A stretch of DNA of 64,000 nucleotides, taken from contig NZ_JNYZ01000015.1 in NCBI RefSeq assembly GCF_000717335.1, positions 124,001 to 188,000 of the forward strand, written 5' to 3'. Below, one piece after another: positions 1 through 8,580 of the stretch. Position numbers and translations under genes: made by a program. The stretch is from Amycolatopsis jejuensis (GTDB taxonomy: Bacteria; Actinomycetota; Actinomycetes; Mycobacteriales; Pseudonocardiaceae). Numbering within the stretch: the stretch's first letter is position 1; the number at the start of each line of letters is the position of its first letter. The notes below the pieces were generated by a model. That model searched no databases, was not told the DNA's origin, and was given only the letters and a program-made list of their open reading frames with translations.

Positions 1-1242
1 CATGATCCCGGCTGCTGCGTCACCGGTGTCCAGCGAGGCTTTCGCGCCGATGTCGGCGAGCGCCGACTGCGCGGCGGCGAAGTCGAGGGTCAGGTCTCCG
101 GCCAGCTCGCCGAACCCCAGCATGCCCAGGTGCGCGGCGGCATCGGTGACCGTGGCCTGCGTCCCGCCGCGGCCGTAGGCGGCCGGGCCCGGGCTGGCCC
201 CGGCGCTGCGCGGCCCGACCCGGACCAGCCCGCCGGCGTCGACGTGCGCAAGCGACCCGCCGCCCGCACCAATGGAGCGGACGTCCACCCAGCTCGTCTT
301 GATCGGATGCCCGTCGACTTCCCCGAGGAACCGCACGGCCGGGACGCCGTCGGTGATCAGGCTCGTGTCGAAGCTGGTGCCGCCGACGTCGATCGCGACA
401 CCCGAGCGGTAACCGAGCTCCGCGGCGAGCACGCCGGCCCCGACGGCTCCGGCCGCCGGGCCGGACATCATCGTCTCGACCGGCCGCTGCGCCGCCGCGG
501 CGAACGTCATCACGCCGCCACCGGACCGGGCCACCAGCGCGGTGCCGCGGAAACCCTTGTCCCGCAACCCGGCCTCCAGCCGGCCGAGGTACCCGGCGAC
601 CCGGCGCCGCACATACCCGTCGATCACGGTCGTCGACGTCCGCTCGTACTCCCGGTACTCCCGTGCCACCTGATGCGACAACGACACCTGCCCGGTAAAG
701 CCTTCCGCGCGCAGCAACCGCTCGATCTCCAGCTCGTGCGCCGGATTCACGTACGAGTTGATCAACGCGACCGCAACCGCGTCGACGCCCTCCGCACGAA
801 ACACCGCCACGGCGTCCCGCACCGCGTCGCCGTCCAGTGGTGTGTCCACCGACCCGTCCGACAGCACCCGCTCCCGAACCTCCCGCCGCAATCGGCGCGG
901 TACCAACGGTTCCGGCGGCGACCATTGCAACGCCAGCATCTCCGCCCTGGTGCCGCGCCGCACCTCCAGCACGTCCCGGAAACCTTCGGTGGTGATCAGC
1001 CCGACCGGATCGCCGGTCCGTTCCAGCACCGTGTTCAGCCCGACGGTCGTCCCGTGCAGGAACAGGTCGGCCTCGCTCAGCTGCTCGGCCGGCAACGCCG
1101 ATCCCACCAGCGCGAGGACCCCGTCCTCCGCGGCCTGCGGGGTGGACGGGCCCTTCGCCACCGCGGTCCGGCCGCTCGCCCCGTCCGCGACGACCAGGTC
1201 GGAGAACGTCCCGCCGACATCCACCGAGAATCGAATGGCCAT
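1..1242 (-). CDS. Hydantoinase/oxoprolinase A subunit (HyuA family), 3' end cut by window
   Basis: The first 414 residues are visible; the rest lies left of the window. HyuA-family proteins are ATP-dependent, acetate-kinase-fold subunits that open cyclic amides such as N-methylhydantoin or 5-oxoproline. The N-terminus carries the phosphate-binding motif DVGGTFSDLVV, and farther on are VGLNTVLERTG, the hydrophobic GVAIDVGGTSFDTSL motif and GAGGGSLA, in family order. The ATG is preceded by GAGAGGCAGGGATC, a fair ribosome site. The gene diverges from the LysR gene, so that protein is its likely regulator. A HyuB partner is expected beyond the window edge. A second, complete HyuA lies at 59501-61552. 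Confidence 0.9.
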   Translation of the reverse strand, partial: MAIRFSVDVGGTFSDLVVADGASGRTAVAKGPSTPQAAEDGVLALVGSALPAEQLSEADLFLHGTTVGLNTVLERTGDPVGLITTEGFRDVLEVRRGTRAEMLALQWSPPEPLVPRRLRREVRERVLSDGSVDTPLDGDAVRDAVAVFRAEGVDAVAVALINSYVNPAHELEIERLLRAEGFTGQVSLSHQVAREYREYERTSTTVIDGYVRRRVAGYLGRLEAGLRDKGFRGTALVARSGGGVMTFAAAAQRPVETMMSGPAAGAVGAGVLAAELGYRSGVAIDVGGTSFDTSLITDGVPAVRFLGEVDGHPIKTSWVDVRSIGAGGGSLAHVDAGGLVRVGPRSAGASPGPAAYGRGGTQATVTDAAAHLGMLGFGELAGDLTLDFAAAQSALADIGAKASLDTGDAAAGIM

Positions 1243-1298
1243 GATCCCTGCCTCTCCCGCCCGGCCGGAAAACCGCAGGGCGCGCCGTCTACCGCCAT

Positions 1299-1348
1299 CT
1301 TGCTGAAGCTCGTGCCATTGGGCTATGGTCAGCTTCCTTCACAAGCTC
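1299..1348. promoter_or_regulatory. LysR-type divergent promoter region with inverted repeat
   Basis: The 118-bp space between hyuA and the LysR gene contains the inverted repeat GAAGCT (1305-1310) and AGCTTC (1331-1336), plus a repeated AAGCTC at 1306 and 1343. TTGCTG (1300-1305) and TATGGT (1324-1329), 18 bp apart, could be the promoter of the LysR gene. Binding of the LysR protein here is inferred from the usual divergent arrangement. Confidence 0.45.
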
Positions 1349-1360
1349 TAGGGATCACCT

Positions 1361-2284
1361 ATGCTTTCACTGCATCAGCTCCGGTGCTTTCTCGCCGCCT
1401 ACGAGAACGGGTCCCTCACCGCGGCCGCCGCCCAGCTCGGCTACGCCCAGCCCACGCTGTCGGAGCAGGTACGGCTCCTCGAACGCACCCTCGACACCCC
1501 GCTTTTCCTGCGCCGGGGCCGGGGAATCGCGCCCACCCCGGCCGCCGACGTCCTGCGTCTCTACGCCGAACGCGCCCTCGCCGCCGTCGACGAAGCCGAG
1601 CGGGCGATCGGCTCGGTCACCCGGCTCGAATCAGGTACCGTCCGCTTCGGCGTCTTCGGCGCCGCCCACCTCTTCATCGAGGCCGACCTCATCCACGACG
1701 TCCTCCAGCAGCATCCGGGCCTGCGCATCGAGGTGATCGGCCGCAGCTCCGCCGAAGCACTGGATGCGTTGCGCCGCGGGCACATCGAGGCAGCCATCGT
1801 CGCGTTACCGGTACCGCACAACGACCTCGCCGTCCGCCCCCTCGGCCGCTTCGAGCACGTCTACATCAGCAGCAACCCCGCACACGTGACGCACCCCGTC
1901 ACCGCGCAGCGCCTCACCGAAGCCAGCCTGATCCTGCCGCTGTCCCGCTCGAAGGAGCACGACACCTACCGGCTCTCGCTCGCCGAGCGCGCACAGGACC
2001 TGGGGAAGCCGCTCGGCATCCGGGTCGAGGTCGACGACGTCCGGACCGCGATCGACCTGGTCTCCCGCGGCGACGGGGACTCCGTGGTCCCGCGCGTGCT
2101 GCTGGACCTGCCGATGCCCGGCGTCCGGTCCGCGCTGCACTCGGTTTCGCTCGACCCGCCGCTGTATGACACCGTGGCCATCGTCCACCGGCGCGACGCC
2201 CGCTTGTCCACCGGCAGCAGGCTGATGATCGACCTTGCGACCAAACGGATCCACGACCTCCTGGACACGATCGCCGACGGGTGA
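1361..2284 (+). CDS. LysR-family transcriptional regulator
   Basis: A 307-residue protein of normal LysR length. Residues 1-60 form the winged helix-turn-helix (LHQLRCFLAAYENGSLTAAAA followed by PTLSEQVRLLERTLDTPLF). Residues about 90-300 resemble the periplasmic-binding-like effector domain. It diverges from the hyuA gene and probably activates it in the presence of the cyclic amide substrate or product. Its end lies 10 bp from the convergent PucR gene, with no obvious terminator between. The effector is unknown. Confidence 0.9.
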   Translation: MLSLHQLRCFLAAYENGSLTAAAAQLGYAQPTLSEQVRLLERTLDTPLFLRRGRGIAPTPAADVLRLYAERALAAVDEAERAIGSVTRLESGTVRFGVFGAAHLFIEADLIHDVLQQHPGLRIEVIGRSSAEALDALRRGHIEAAIVALPVPHNDLAVRPLGRFEHVYISSNPAHVTHPVTAQRLTEASLILPLSRSKEHDTYRLSLAERAQDLGKPLGIRVEVDDVRTAIDLVSRGDGDSVVPRVLLDLPMPGVRSALHSVSLDPPLYDTVAIVHRRDARLSTGSRLMIDLATKRIHDLLDTIADG

Positions 2285-2294
2285 CCGCCCGGCG

Positions 2295-3554
2295 TCAGCC
2301 GCGCCCGGTGCCGAGATAGTCACTGAGCATCAGCGCGGCGTGCACGAACAAATGTTCGGTGCCGAGCGAGCTTCCGGAGAGCTCCTCGGCCCGGTGCACC
2401 CGGTAGGTGACGGTGTTTTTGGCGATCTGCAGGCGCTCGGCCGTCTTCGTGAGGCTCCGGCCCTCGTCCAGGTAGCAGCGGACGGTCGTGCGGATCTCGT
2501 GCATGCGCGGGTTGTCCTCCAGCAGATCCCCCAGGACCCGCCGCAGGAACACCCGCGCCGAGTCCGGGTCGGCCGCCATCAGGATCGCGAGAGCGGCGTC
2601 CCGGTGGAACGTCACGGCCGTCTTGTCCGCGCGCTCCGCCACCTGCAGCAGCCGCTCGACGGCCCGTGCCTCCCCGTGCGTGGCACGGAATCCGGCAGCT
2701 CCCTCGCCCGGCTCGCCGACGGCGATCTCCACCTCCGGCGGGAGCACCGGAGCCGCCTTGATCCGTTCCGGCGCCGTTCCCCACGCCCACATCGCACCGG
2801 CACCGACGGGCACCAGCAACGTGTGGTGCGTTCCCAGCGCTGCGAGCAGTTCCGTCACCGCGCGCCGCACTGCCGCGTCGCCGGCCGAGCCACTCTCGCC
2901 GCTGCTCCAGGCGACAATGCCGACGTGCGGCCGGTCAAGCGGATAGCCGAGCGCCCGGCTCGCCCGCGGACCGTCGAACGCACCGGACAGCACCTGATTG
3001 ACCGTCTGGATCCGCGTTGCCGCGGTCGCCGCCATCCCGTTCTCGTACTCGTTCCAGAACTCGGCTTCGATCGCGCCGGTGAACGAGTCGAACGCCGCCA
3101 GGAGCACGCTCAGCACCCGCCGCATCCCGGCCGTCTCCCCCGGTGCTTCCTCCGCGGCGACGAAGTGTTCGATGATGCAGGCCTGGCCGACCCGGATCGC
3201 CCGGAAGATGCCGGTGAGCTGCAGTCCCCGGCGGACGAAGTCACGGACCGCCTCCCGCGATTCCGTCGTGATCAGCTCGACGGGCTCCCCGTCGAGAAGG
3301 AGGATGCCCCGCAGGACCGTGGACACGATCGCCCGCCGGATCAGCCGGAGATGCGCGGCGTTGCTGCCGAGGTCCGGCACGGTGCCGCTGATTCTCGCCG
3401 CGGCCTCGCACCCGACGGATTCGGCCCACCGCAAGGCGTCGGCGCCATGGCGCGACGCAACCGACTCGGCGTCCGCACCGATGGTCACCGCGGCTTCCCA
3501 GGCAGTATCGACTGGCGTCTGCTGTGACTTCTGCGTCTTCCATGAAGCGGGCAT
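2295..3554 (-). CDS. PucR-family transcriptional regulator
   Basis: A 419-residue regulator. The C-terminal 60 residues carry the PucR helix-turn-helix (DEGRSLTKTAERLQIAKNTV). The middle resembles the GGDEF-like/CdaR region and the N-terminal half is helical. The start was placed at the ATG preceded by AAGGGGTGACC; the open frame continues farther upstream, but that part only shadows the divergent monooxygenase gene. PucR proteins usually activate purine or other nitrogen-compound catabolic genes. Here it is divergent from the monooxygenase operon at 3712-6349 and is its likely regulator. Confidence 0.85.
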   Translation of the reverse strand: MPASWKTQKSQQTPVDTAWEAAVTIGADAESVASRHGADALRWAESVGCEAAARISGTVPDLGSNAAHLRLIRRAIVSTVLRGILLLDGEPVELITTESREAVRDFVRRGLQLTGIFRAIRVGQACIIEHFVAAEEAPGETAGMRRVLSVLLAAFDSFTGAIEAEFWNEYENGMAATAATRIQTVNQVLSGAFDGPRASRALGYPLDRPHVGIVAWSSGESGSAGDAAVRRAVTELLAALGTHHTLLVPVGAGAMWAWGTAPERIKAAPVLPPEVEIAVGEPGEGAAGFRATHGEARAVERLLQVAERADKTAVTFHRDAALAILMAADPDSARVFLRRVLGDLLEDNPRMHEIRTTVRCYLDEGRSLTKTAERLQIAKNTVTYRVHRAEELSGSSLGTEHLFVHAALMLSDYLGTGRG

Positions 3555-3592
3555 GGTCACCCCTTTGTTCCCTGGCCCAAGGTCGCGTCCGG

Positions 3593-3614
3593 ACTCTGTG
3601 GTGCACCCCAGAGT
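3593..3614. promoter_or_regulatory. 22-bp palindrome between pucR-like gene and monooxygenase operon
   Basis: ACTCTG (3593-3598) and CAGAGT (3609-3614) flank GGTGCACC (3600-3607). All share one centre (3603.5), giving a 22-bp palindrome with one mismatched pair. It lies 39 bp upstream of the PucR start and 98 bp upstream of the divergent operon. It is the best operator candidate for the PucR protein. Confidence 0.5.
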
Positions 3615-3711
3615 GCGGAAGGCCACTGAAACGTAGCGTAACGCCCGTCGAGAACTTGCTTCTGGACAAGGCAATCCGAAATCGACCCCGCAATCGACAC
3701 TGGAGTCCTCA

Positions 3712-4899
3712 ATGACGAGCACCCCACCGCAGACCCGGCCTGCCGATCCGGTCGCGCGAGCGGCAACCGTGGCCGACGTCCTTGCCGCGCAGGCCGGGGA
3801 GGCCGACGCACAGCGGCGGCTGCCAGGGGACACCGTCCGGGCGCTGACCGACGCGGGCATGCTGCGGCTGATGACTCCGGCCGAGTTCGGCGGATCCGGC
3901 GCCGGCGTCAGTACGCTGTCCGAGGTCGCCAAGGTCCTCGGCCGTTCGTGTGCCTCGGCGGCCTGGGTCACCGTCATCACCAACGGTTCCAAGATGCTCG
4001 CCGCGCACTTCCCGGACGAGGCACGCCACGAAGTCTTCGGGTCCGACCCCGACGCCGGGGTCGCGTCGGTCTTCGCGGCAGGCGGCACCGCTCGCGCGGT
4101 CGACGGCGGCTACCGGGTCTCCGGCCGGTGGGCGTGGGCTTCGGGAATCCTGCACGCGGCCTGGGGAATCGGCATGGCGCCGATCGTCGACGACAGCGGC
4201 ACCCCGGTGGGCGCCGGCTTCGCGCTGATGCCTGCCGGTGACCTCACGATCGAGGACACCTGGCACACCGCCGGGATGCGCGGCACCGGCAGCAACACGA
4301 TGGTCGCCGACGACGTTTTCGTCCCCCGCCACCGGATGCTGCCGCCGCAAAGCCTTCTCGCGTCACCGAAGCAGACCGACCCCGGCGAACCGCAGCTGCT
4401 GCGTACCTCGCCGGTCGCCGGGCTGGTCAGCAGCCTCGCGGCCCCCATGGTCGGAGTCGCGCAAGCCGCTCTCGCTTTCGTTGCGGGGAAAGCACCTCGC
4501 CGCGCCATCAGCTACACGTCCTATGCAACGCAGGCCGACTCGCCCGCGTTCGTCAAAGGACTCGGCGAAGCCGCGATGCAGATCGACAGCGCCGAACTGC
4601 ACCTGGCACGGACCGCCCGGCTGATCGACACCGCGGCCGCCGAAGCGCGTGCACTGACGTTGGAAGAGCGCCGGCTGGTGCGCGGCGACGTCGGACATGC
4701 CACGCGGCAAGTCTGCCTTTCCTTCAACCAGCTGATGGATCTGCACGGATCGTCGGCGTTCGCTGAGGCGAGCCCGCTGCAGCGGATGTGGCGGGACGCG
4801 AACACCGGTTGCCGGCACGCGACTTTCGCGTCCGCAGTCAACTACGAGGTCCACGGTGGTTCCCTCCTCGGGCTGCCGCCGATCACCGAGCTCCTTTGA
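3712..4899 (+). CDS. Acyl-CoA dehydrogenase-fold flavin-dependent monooxygenase (HsaA-like)
   Basis: A 395-residue protein of the acyl-CoA dehydrogenase superfamily, closest in pattern to the HsaA/HpaB-type oxygenase component that uses reduced flavin to hydroxylate an aromatic or similar substrate. Seen are the N-terminal helical domain with LRLMTPAEFGG, the middle-domain motif WHTAGMRGTGSNTMVADDVFVP, and the C-terminal part ending in QRMWRDANTGCRHATF typical of the monooxygenase branch. A flavin reductase at 5870-6349 in the same operon would supply the reduced flavin. The ATG follows GGAGTCCTCA. The substrate is unknown. Confidence 0.8.
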   Translation: MTSTPPQTRPADPVARAATVADVLAAQAGEADAQRRLPGDTVRALTDAGMLRLMTPAEFGGSGAGVSTLSEVAKVLGRSCASAAWVTVITNGSKMLAAHFPDEARHEVFGSDPDAGVASVFAAGGTARAVDGGYRVSGRWAWASGILHAAWGIGMAPIVDDSGTPVGAGFALMPAGDLTIEDTWHTAGMRGTGSNTMVADDVFVPRHRMLPPQSLLASPKQTDPGEPQLLRTSPVAGLVSSLAAPMVGVAQAALAFVAGKAPRRAISYTSYATQADSPAFVKGLGEAAMQIDSAELHLARTARLIDTAAAEARALTLEERRLVRGDVGHATRQVCLSFNQLMDLHGSSAFAEASPLQRMWRDANTGCRHATFASAVNYEVHGGSLLGLPPITELL

Positions 4900-4917
4900 C
4901 CTGAAGGGAATCTGCAC

Positions 4918-5328
4918 ATGAGCAACCCGGCAGAGCGCGACCGGCAGCGCGAGGAGATCGTGAAGCGGGCACTGGGTGGCCTCGGCCACGGCGATGTCTC
5001 CGGCATGGCCGCGGCCGTCGCCGAGGACGTCGAATACCGGCTTCCCGGGAGCCATCCGCTCGCGGCGACCCACCGGGGGAAGGACACCTTCCTCGCCCTC
5101 GTCGGCGGCCTGCTCGAACAGTTCGACGGCGGCATCCACTACGACTTCCATCGGTTCGTAGTCTCCGGCGACACCGTCGTCGCGACCTTCCGGGGTACCG
5201 GGAAAACCGTGCAGGGCAAGGACTACGACAACCAGTACTGCGCGCTGTGGGACTTCGACGACGAGTCGAAGGTCGTCCGGGTCACCGAGTTCTTCGACAG
5301 CCACCACGTCGTCGCGACCCTGCTCTGA
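4918..5328 (+). CDS. NTF2/SnoaL-like protein
   Basis: A 136-residue protein with the cone-shaped NTF2-like pattern: an N-terminal helix pair followed by VEDVEYRLPGSHPLAATHRGK and a C-terminal sheet with the acidic WDFDDE segment. Members include polyketide cyclases, isomerases and small lyases. It starts 18 bp after the monooxygenase stop and is probably translated from the same mRNA. It could rearrange or cyclise the hydroxylated product, but no catalytic residue can be named with confidence. Confidence 0.7.
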   Translation: MSNPAERDRQREEIVKRALGGLGHGDVSGMAAAVAEDVEYRLPGSHPLAATHRGKDTFLALVGGLLEQFDGGIHYDFHRFVVSGDTVVATFRGTGKTVQGKDYDNQYCALWDFDDESKVVRVTEFFDSHHVVATLL

Positions 5329-5343
5329 CCGGAAAGGACCACG

Positions 5344-5838
5344 ATGACCACCGAACGCATCCAGCACATCCGCAAAGCGGACCGGGATTCGCTGTGGTTT
5401 CTCGGGGACAACGTCCAGATCATCTTCGACGCTTCCCACACGGAGGGGAAACTCCTGCTGGCCTGGCAGCACATGGCCCCCGGCGCCACCCCGCCGCTGC
5501 ACGAACACGCCGTCGAAGACGAGATGTTCTTCCTCCTCGAAGGCTCCATCACCTACTGGTCCGGCGACCGGGAATTCACCGCGGGCCCGGGCGATGCCGT
5601 CCTGCTCCCCGTCGGCGTACCGCACACCCTGCAAGCCGACCCTGAGGCCGGGGCCAAATTCCTCCTGCTGACCTCCCCCACCGGATTCGAAGACTTCCTC
5701 CGCGCGGTCTCGGAACCCGCCACGTATGACGGTCCCCAGCGCGGCTGGCAGATGGATGAGGAGACCGCCCGCAAGCTCGGTGCCGCCGCCGAACAGGCCA
5801 AGATCACCATCATCGCCCCGCCCGGCACCCGTCCCTGA
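5344..5838 (+). CDS. Cupin-domain protein
   Basis: A 164-residue single-domain cupin. Motif 1 is PPLHEHAVEDEMFFLLEG (two His and Glu metal ligands) and motif 2 is PGDAVLLPVGVPHTL (third His). It resembles quercetinase/ectoine-synthase-like small cupins and could be a metal-dependent dioxygenase or isomerase. An AAAGGA ribosome site precedes the ATG, and the gene is 15 bp from its upstream neighbour in the operon. Confidence 0.8.
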   Translation: MTTERIQHIRKADRDSLWFLGDNVQIIFDASHTEGKLLLAWQHMAPGATPPLHEHAVEDEMFFLLEGSITYWSGDREFTAGPGDAVLLPVGVPHTLQADPEAGAKFLLLTSPTGFEDFLRAVSEPATYDGPQRGWQMDEETARKLGAAAEQAKITIIAPPGTRP

Positions 5839-5869
5839 CTCCAGGTTTCCGCACCGGACAAGGAGACCC

Positions 5870-6349
5870 GTGACCACCGCACCCATCCACCTGCGGAAGA
5901 TGTTCGGCGCCTTCCCCAGCGGAGTGGCCGCGCTCTGCGCACAGGCCGGCGGGCGGCCGATCGGCATGGCAGCCAGCACCTTCACCCCGGTCTCGCTCGA
6001 CCCGCCGCTGGTGTCCGTGTGCATCCGCCGAAGCTCCGGCACCTGGGCGCGGCTCCGCCGGCTACCCAGCCTCGGCGTGAGCATCCTGGGCGCAGACCAC
6101 GAGCGAGCCGCCCGGCAGCTGTCGGCGAAAGCCGGAGACCGTTTCACCGGCCTGAAGACCGTACCCACCCCGGACGGCGCACTCCACCTCGCCGAAGCCT
6201 GCGCCTGGTTCGAATGCGCTCTCGACGCGGAACTCCCCGCGGGCGATCACGTGATCGCGGTGCTGCGCATCACCCGCACGGGCCACGGCGAGGCCGGGGA
6301 GCCGCTTGTGTTCCATGCCAGCCGGTACCGCCGGCTGGCGCAAACCTGA
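5870..6349 (+). CDS. Flavin reductase (HpaC/HsaB-like)
   Basis: A 159-residue flavin reductase-like FMN-binding protein. GTG start at 5870 behind AAGGAG; the open frame continues upstream but overlaps the cupin. The family signature appears as PSGVAALCAQ, GMAASTFTPVSLDPPLVSVCI, and a C-terminal FHASRYRRL. It would reduce FMN or FAD with NAD(P)H for the HsaA-like oxygenase at 3712, making a two-component system. It is the last intact gene of the operon; a decayed gene follows directly. Confidence 0.85.
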   Translation: MTTAPIHLRKMFGAFPSGVAALCAQAGGRPIGMAASTFTPVSLDPPLVSVCIRRSSGTWARLRRLPSLGVSILGADHERAARQLSAKAGDRFTGLKTVPTPDGALHLAEACAWFECALDAELPAGDHVIAVLRITRTGHGEAGEPLVFHASRYRRLAQT

Positions 6350-6925
6350 CCACACCGCCGCACTCATCGGCGGCTCGGAGGTGCTCGGTTTTGACACGAA
6401 GCAGTCCACCGACCATAACTGGGAACCGCGCCTGCACCTGTTCCGGACCGAACGCGACGCCGAACGGCACGGCTCCGCAGTCACCGAGCTGCTGGCCACG
6501 TGCCGCGCACCTTTCTCGGCTATCCCACGAATCTCGCCCCGCTCGGCGCCGACGGCACAGGCAGGCAACAACCGGGCGGGTGCTGCACGGCGTCGTCGCC
6601 GGGCTCCGGGCCGGCTCACCGGGCACCTCGGGTTCGACCCGTCGGCCGAAGTCACCACGTTCGGCTGGCTGGCCGCCCGGCGTACAGCAAGTGGCTTGGC
6701 AGCGCGTTCGCGCAGCTCCCCTGTGCCGCAACCCTGCCCCCGGCCATCGCCCGCGAAACCGTCGCCACGCTGGACCTCACCCGCACGCTGCTCGAGAGCA
6801 TCAGCGACGACGCCGCACGCGAACTTCCGTTGACCGGCAACGTCGACCACCTCATCGACAGCACTGACGTTCTCTGCCACCACGAGCGCCGCCCGGCTGC
6901 CGCCCGTGCCCTTCTCAGAGCCTGA
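6350..6925 (+). pseudogene. Decayed DUF4037-type protein gene
   Basis: Pieces of one family are spread over two reading frames. The start has GGSEVLGFDTKQSTDHNWEP, then PRTFLGYPTN (other frame), then LTGHLGFDPSAEVTTFGWLA (first frame), then YSKWLGSAFAQLPCA and VDHLIDSTDVL (second frame). DUF4037 proteins are nucleotidyltransferase-like and about 300-370 residues. Here the N-terminus is missing, the middle (between the GWLA and YSKWLG pieces) is deleted, and there are at least two frameshifts. The remnant abuts the flavin reductase stop, suggesting a recombination junction there. Confidence 0.65.
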
Positions 6926-6951
6926 GAAGGAGAACTGACGAGCCCGATCAC

Positions 6952-7581
6952 TCAGCGGACGGCGCGGTCTTGGATGCGCCCCGCGACGGCGAGCACGATG
7001 GGCGCCGTCAGCCAGCACAGGTATGCGCCGGTGCTCGTGGTCAGGAACGAGATCGGCACGGACAGCCCGAACACGGTGGCCAGGCAGATGCTGCGCACCA
7101 GGCTCTGGGCGAACGCCCGGGGCGGGACGTCCGTGCGGTAGAGATGACGGCGCCGGACCTCCCGGATGATCAGCGCGAACGTCGCGGACGCCAGTACCTG
7201 CACGAGCGCGTAGAAGCTGAACCGCGGCGGGAAGGCGCCGTCGGCGGTGAGGACCCGGGTGGCGAACGGCATCAGTACCTGCATGAACAGCCACGCCAGG
7301 GTCAGGCTGATCAGGCGGCTGTTCAGTGCGCCGACCGAACGGAAGATCTCGTGGTTGGCGCGCCAATGGGCGGCGATCACCACGAAGCTGAGCGCGAAAG
7401 CCAGGTACTCCTTGCCGTGCTCCGACACCGAGCTCAGGATGGCCTCGGTGGTGTCGCCGCGGGGAACTGGCAGTTCCAGCGCCAGCAAGGTGAGGGCGAT
7501 CGCGATCACCGCGTCGGCGAACATGGTGAGCCGCTCGGCTGCGGTCTCCCTTGTCTCACCGTCGGTTTTGGGGTCGGCCAT
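6952..7581 (-). CDS. TMEM175-family membrane channel protein
   Basis: A 209-residue membrane protein with about six hydrophobic segments. Near the N-terminus it has RLTMFADAVIAIALTLLALE, matching the family signature R-x3-F-(S/A)-D-x3-A-I-x2-T. Bacterial TMEM175 proteins are potassium-permeable channels. The start ATG lies 5 bp downstream of the DUF6790 gene, so the two are an operon probably controlled by the MarR protein at 8157. Confidence 0.8.
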   Translation of the reverse strand: MADPKTDGETRETAAERLTMFADAVIAIALTLLALELPVPRGDTTEAILSSVSEHGKEYLAFALSFVVIAAHWRANHEIFRSVGALNSRLISLTLAWLFMQVLMPFATRVLTADGAFPPRFSFYALVQVLASATFALIIREVRRRHLYRTDVPPRAFAQSLVRSICLATVFGLSVPISFLTTSTGAYLCWLTAPIVLAVAGRIQDRAVR

Positions 7582-7586
7582 CGGAG

Positions 7587-8099
7587 TCAGACCGCAAGGC
7601 GGGGCGTGGCCACCAGGCGCCGGGACCGCACGGCCAGGATGATCATCACGGCCGGGATGAGGACGTCGCTGACGAGGACTCCGCCGGTGTTGCCGGGACT
7701 GTGCACGCCGTTGGCGAACCACTGGTAGACGTGGCCTGCCGCGGCTCCCCACAGGAACATCCCGGCGCCGAGCCCGATGGTGATGCGCTCCCGCGCGGAC
7801 GCCGACGCGGCACGGAACCCCATGACGGCCAGCCCGAGGTTGGCGAAGGCGATCTCGAAGAGGAAGGGTGTCCGGCCGAACCCGATGGTGGTGGCCATGG
7901 CGTCGGGGAAGGCGAGGAACGCAACCGTCATCCACAGACTGCCGAAACCCATCGCCCCGATCGCCCACCAGCGCTGCCAGATCTCCAGCCGCTCCCTGGC
8001 CGACGTGGCACGCCGGGCCGCCACGACGGCGCCGGCGGCCGGCACCAGGATCCAGACCAACGGAAAGGCGGATCGGCCGAGGTAAGAGAGAGTGTCCAT
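7587..8099 (-). CDS. DUF6790-type integral membrane protein
   Basis: A 170-residue protein with about four transmembrane segments. The segment TIGFGRTPFLFEIAFANLGL and the C-terminal NTGGVLVSDVLIPAVMI are characteristic of the family as I remember it; no function is established. It is divergent from the MarR gene across a 57-bp space filled by a large palindrome, and leads the two-gene membrane operon. Confidence 0.65.
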   Translation of the reverse strand: MDTLSYLGRSAFPLVWILVPAAGAVVAARRATSARERLEIWQRWWAIGAMGFGSLWMTVAFLAFPDAMATTIGFGRTPFLFEIAFANLGLAVMGFRAASASARERITIGLGAGMFLWGAAAGHVYQWFANGVHSPGNTGGVLVSDVLIPAVMIILAVRSRRLVATPRLAV

Positions 8100-8105
8100 G
8101 GATTT

Positions 8106-8141
8106 GAGTGTTGCATGGTTAATATTAACTAGTCAACACTC
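8106..8141. promoter_or_regulatory. Concentric double palindrome, MarR operator
   Basis: GAGTGTTG (8106-8113) and CAACACTC (8134-8141) form a perfect inverted repeat. At the same centre (8123.5) lies the perfect palindrome GTTAATATTAAC (8118-8129). The element occupies most of the space between the membrane operon and the MarR gene. TATGCT (8145-8150) may be the -10 of the MarR gene. Autoregulation is inferred from the usual behaviour of MarR genes. Confidence 0.7.
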
Positions 8142-8156
8142 TGCTATGCTGACCTC

Positions 8157-8576
8157 ATGGACGACGGACTCGGAGATTTGCTGCACCGGGTGGTCATGCT
8201 GCTGGGCGAAGCAACCCGGCAACGCACCGACGGTCGAGACGGCTTGACCTACAGCCAGATCCGGCTGCTGGGCACCCTGGAAGACATCGAGCCGGTGACG
8301 CAGCACCGGCTGGCACAGGCTTTGTCGGTGTCCGATCCGGCAATCAGCCGCGCACTACGCCCGCTGGAAGCCGACGGCCTGGTCCACGTCACCACCGACC
8401 CCGAACACGCCCGGCGACGACTGGTCCGCCTGACCCCAGCCGGCCGGAAAGCCTTCCACACCGCGGGAAAACCGCTCTACGACGAATTCCGCACAGCCCT
8501 GCTCGCGGCGGGTTTTCCGTACGAGCGCTACCTGGAAGACACGCGCCGGCTGGCGGAACTCCTCACGTCCGGCTGA
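8157..8576 (+). CDS. MarR-family transcriptional regulator
   Basis: A 139-residue winged-helix regulator of normal MarR length. The recognition region is TQHRLAQALSVSDPAISRAL and the wing is TTDPEHARRRLVRLTPAGR. It diverges from the DUF6790/TMEM175 operon over a perfect nested palindrome, so it likely represses both directions until a ligand releases it. Confidence 0.88.
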   Translation: MDDGLGDLLHRVVMLLGEATRQRTDGRDGLTYSQIRLLGTLEDIEPVTQHRLAQALSVSDPAISRALRPLEADGLVHVTTDPEHARRRLVRLTPAGRKAFHTAGKPLYDEFRTALLAAGFPYERYLEDTRRLAELLTSG

Positions 8577-8580
8577 AGAC

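Noticed and set aside
757..766. TTGATCAA inside the hyuA gene
   Set aside because: It is within coding sequence (reading through a Leu/Ile-Asn segment), outside the 29-57 kb cluster, and lacks the third T/A pair.
130..2169. A 679-codon forward open frame overlapping hyuA and the LysR gene
   Set aside because: It is Arg/Pro/His-rich without any domain, and lies antisense to a clear hydantoinase gene; typical high-GC shadow.
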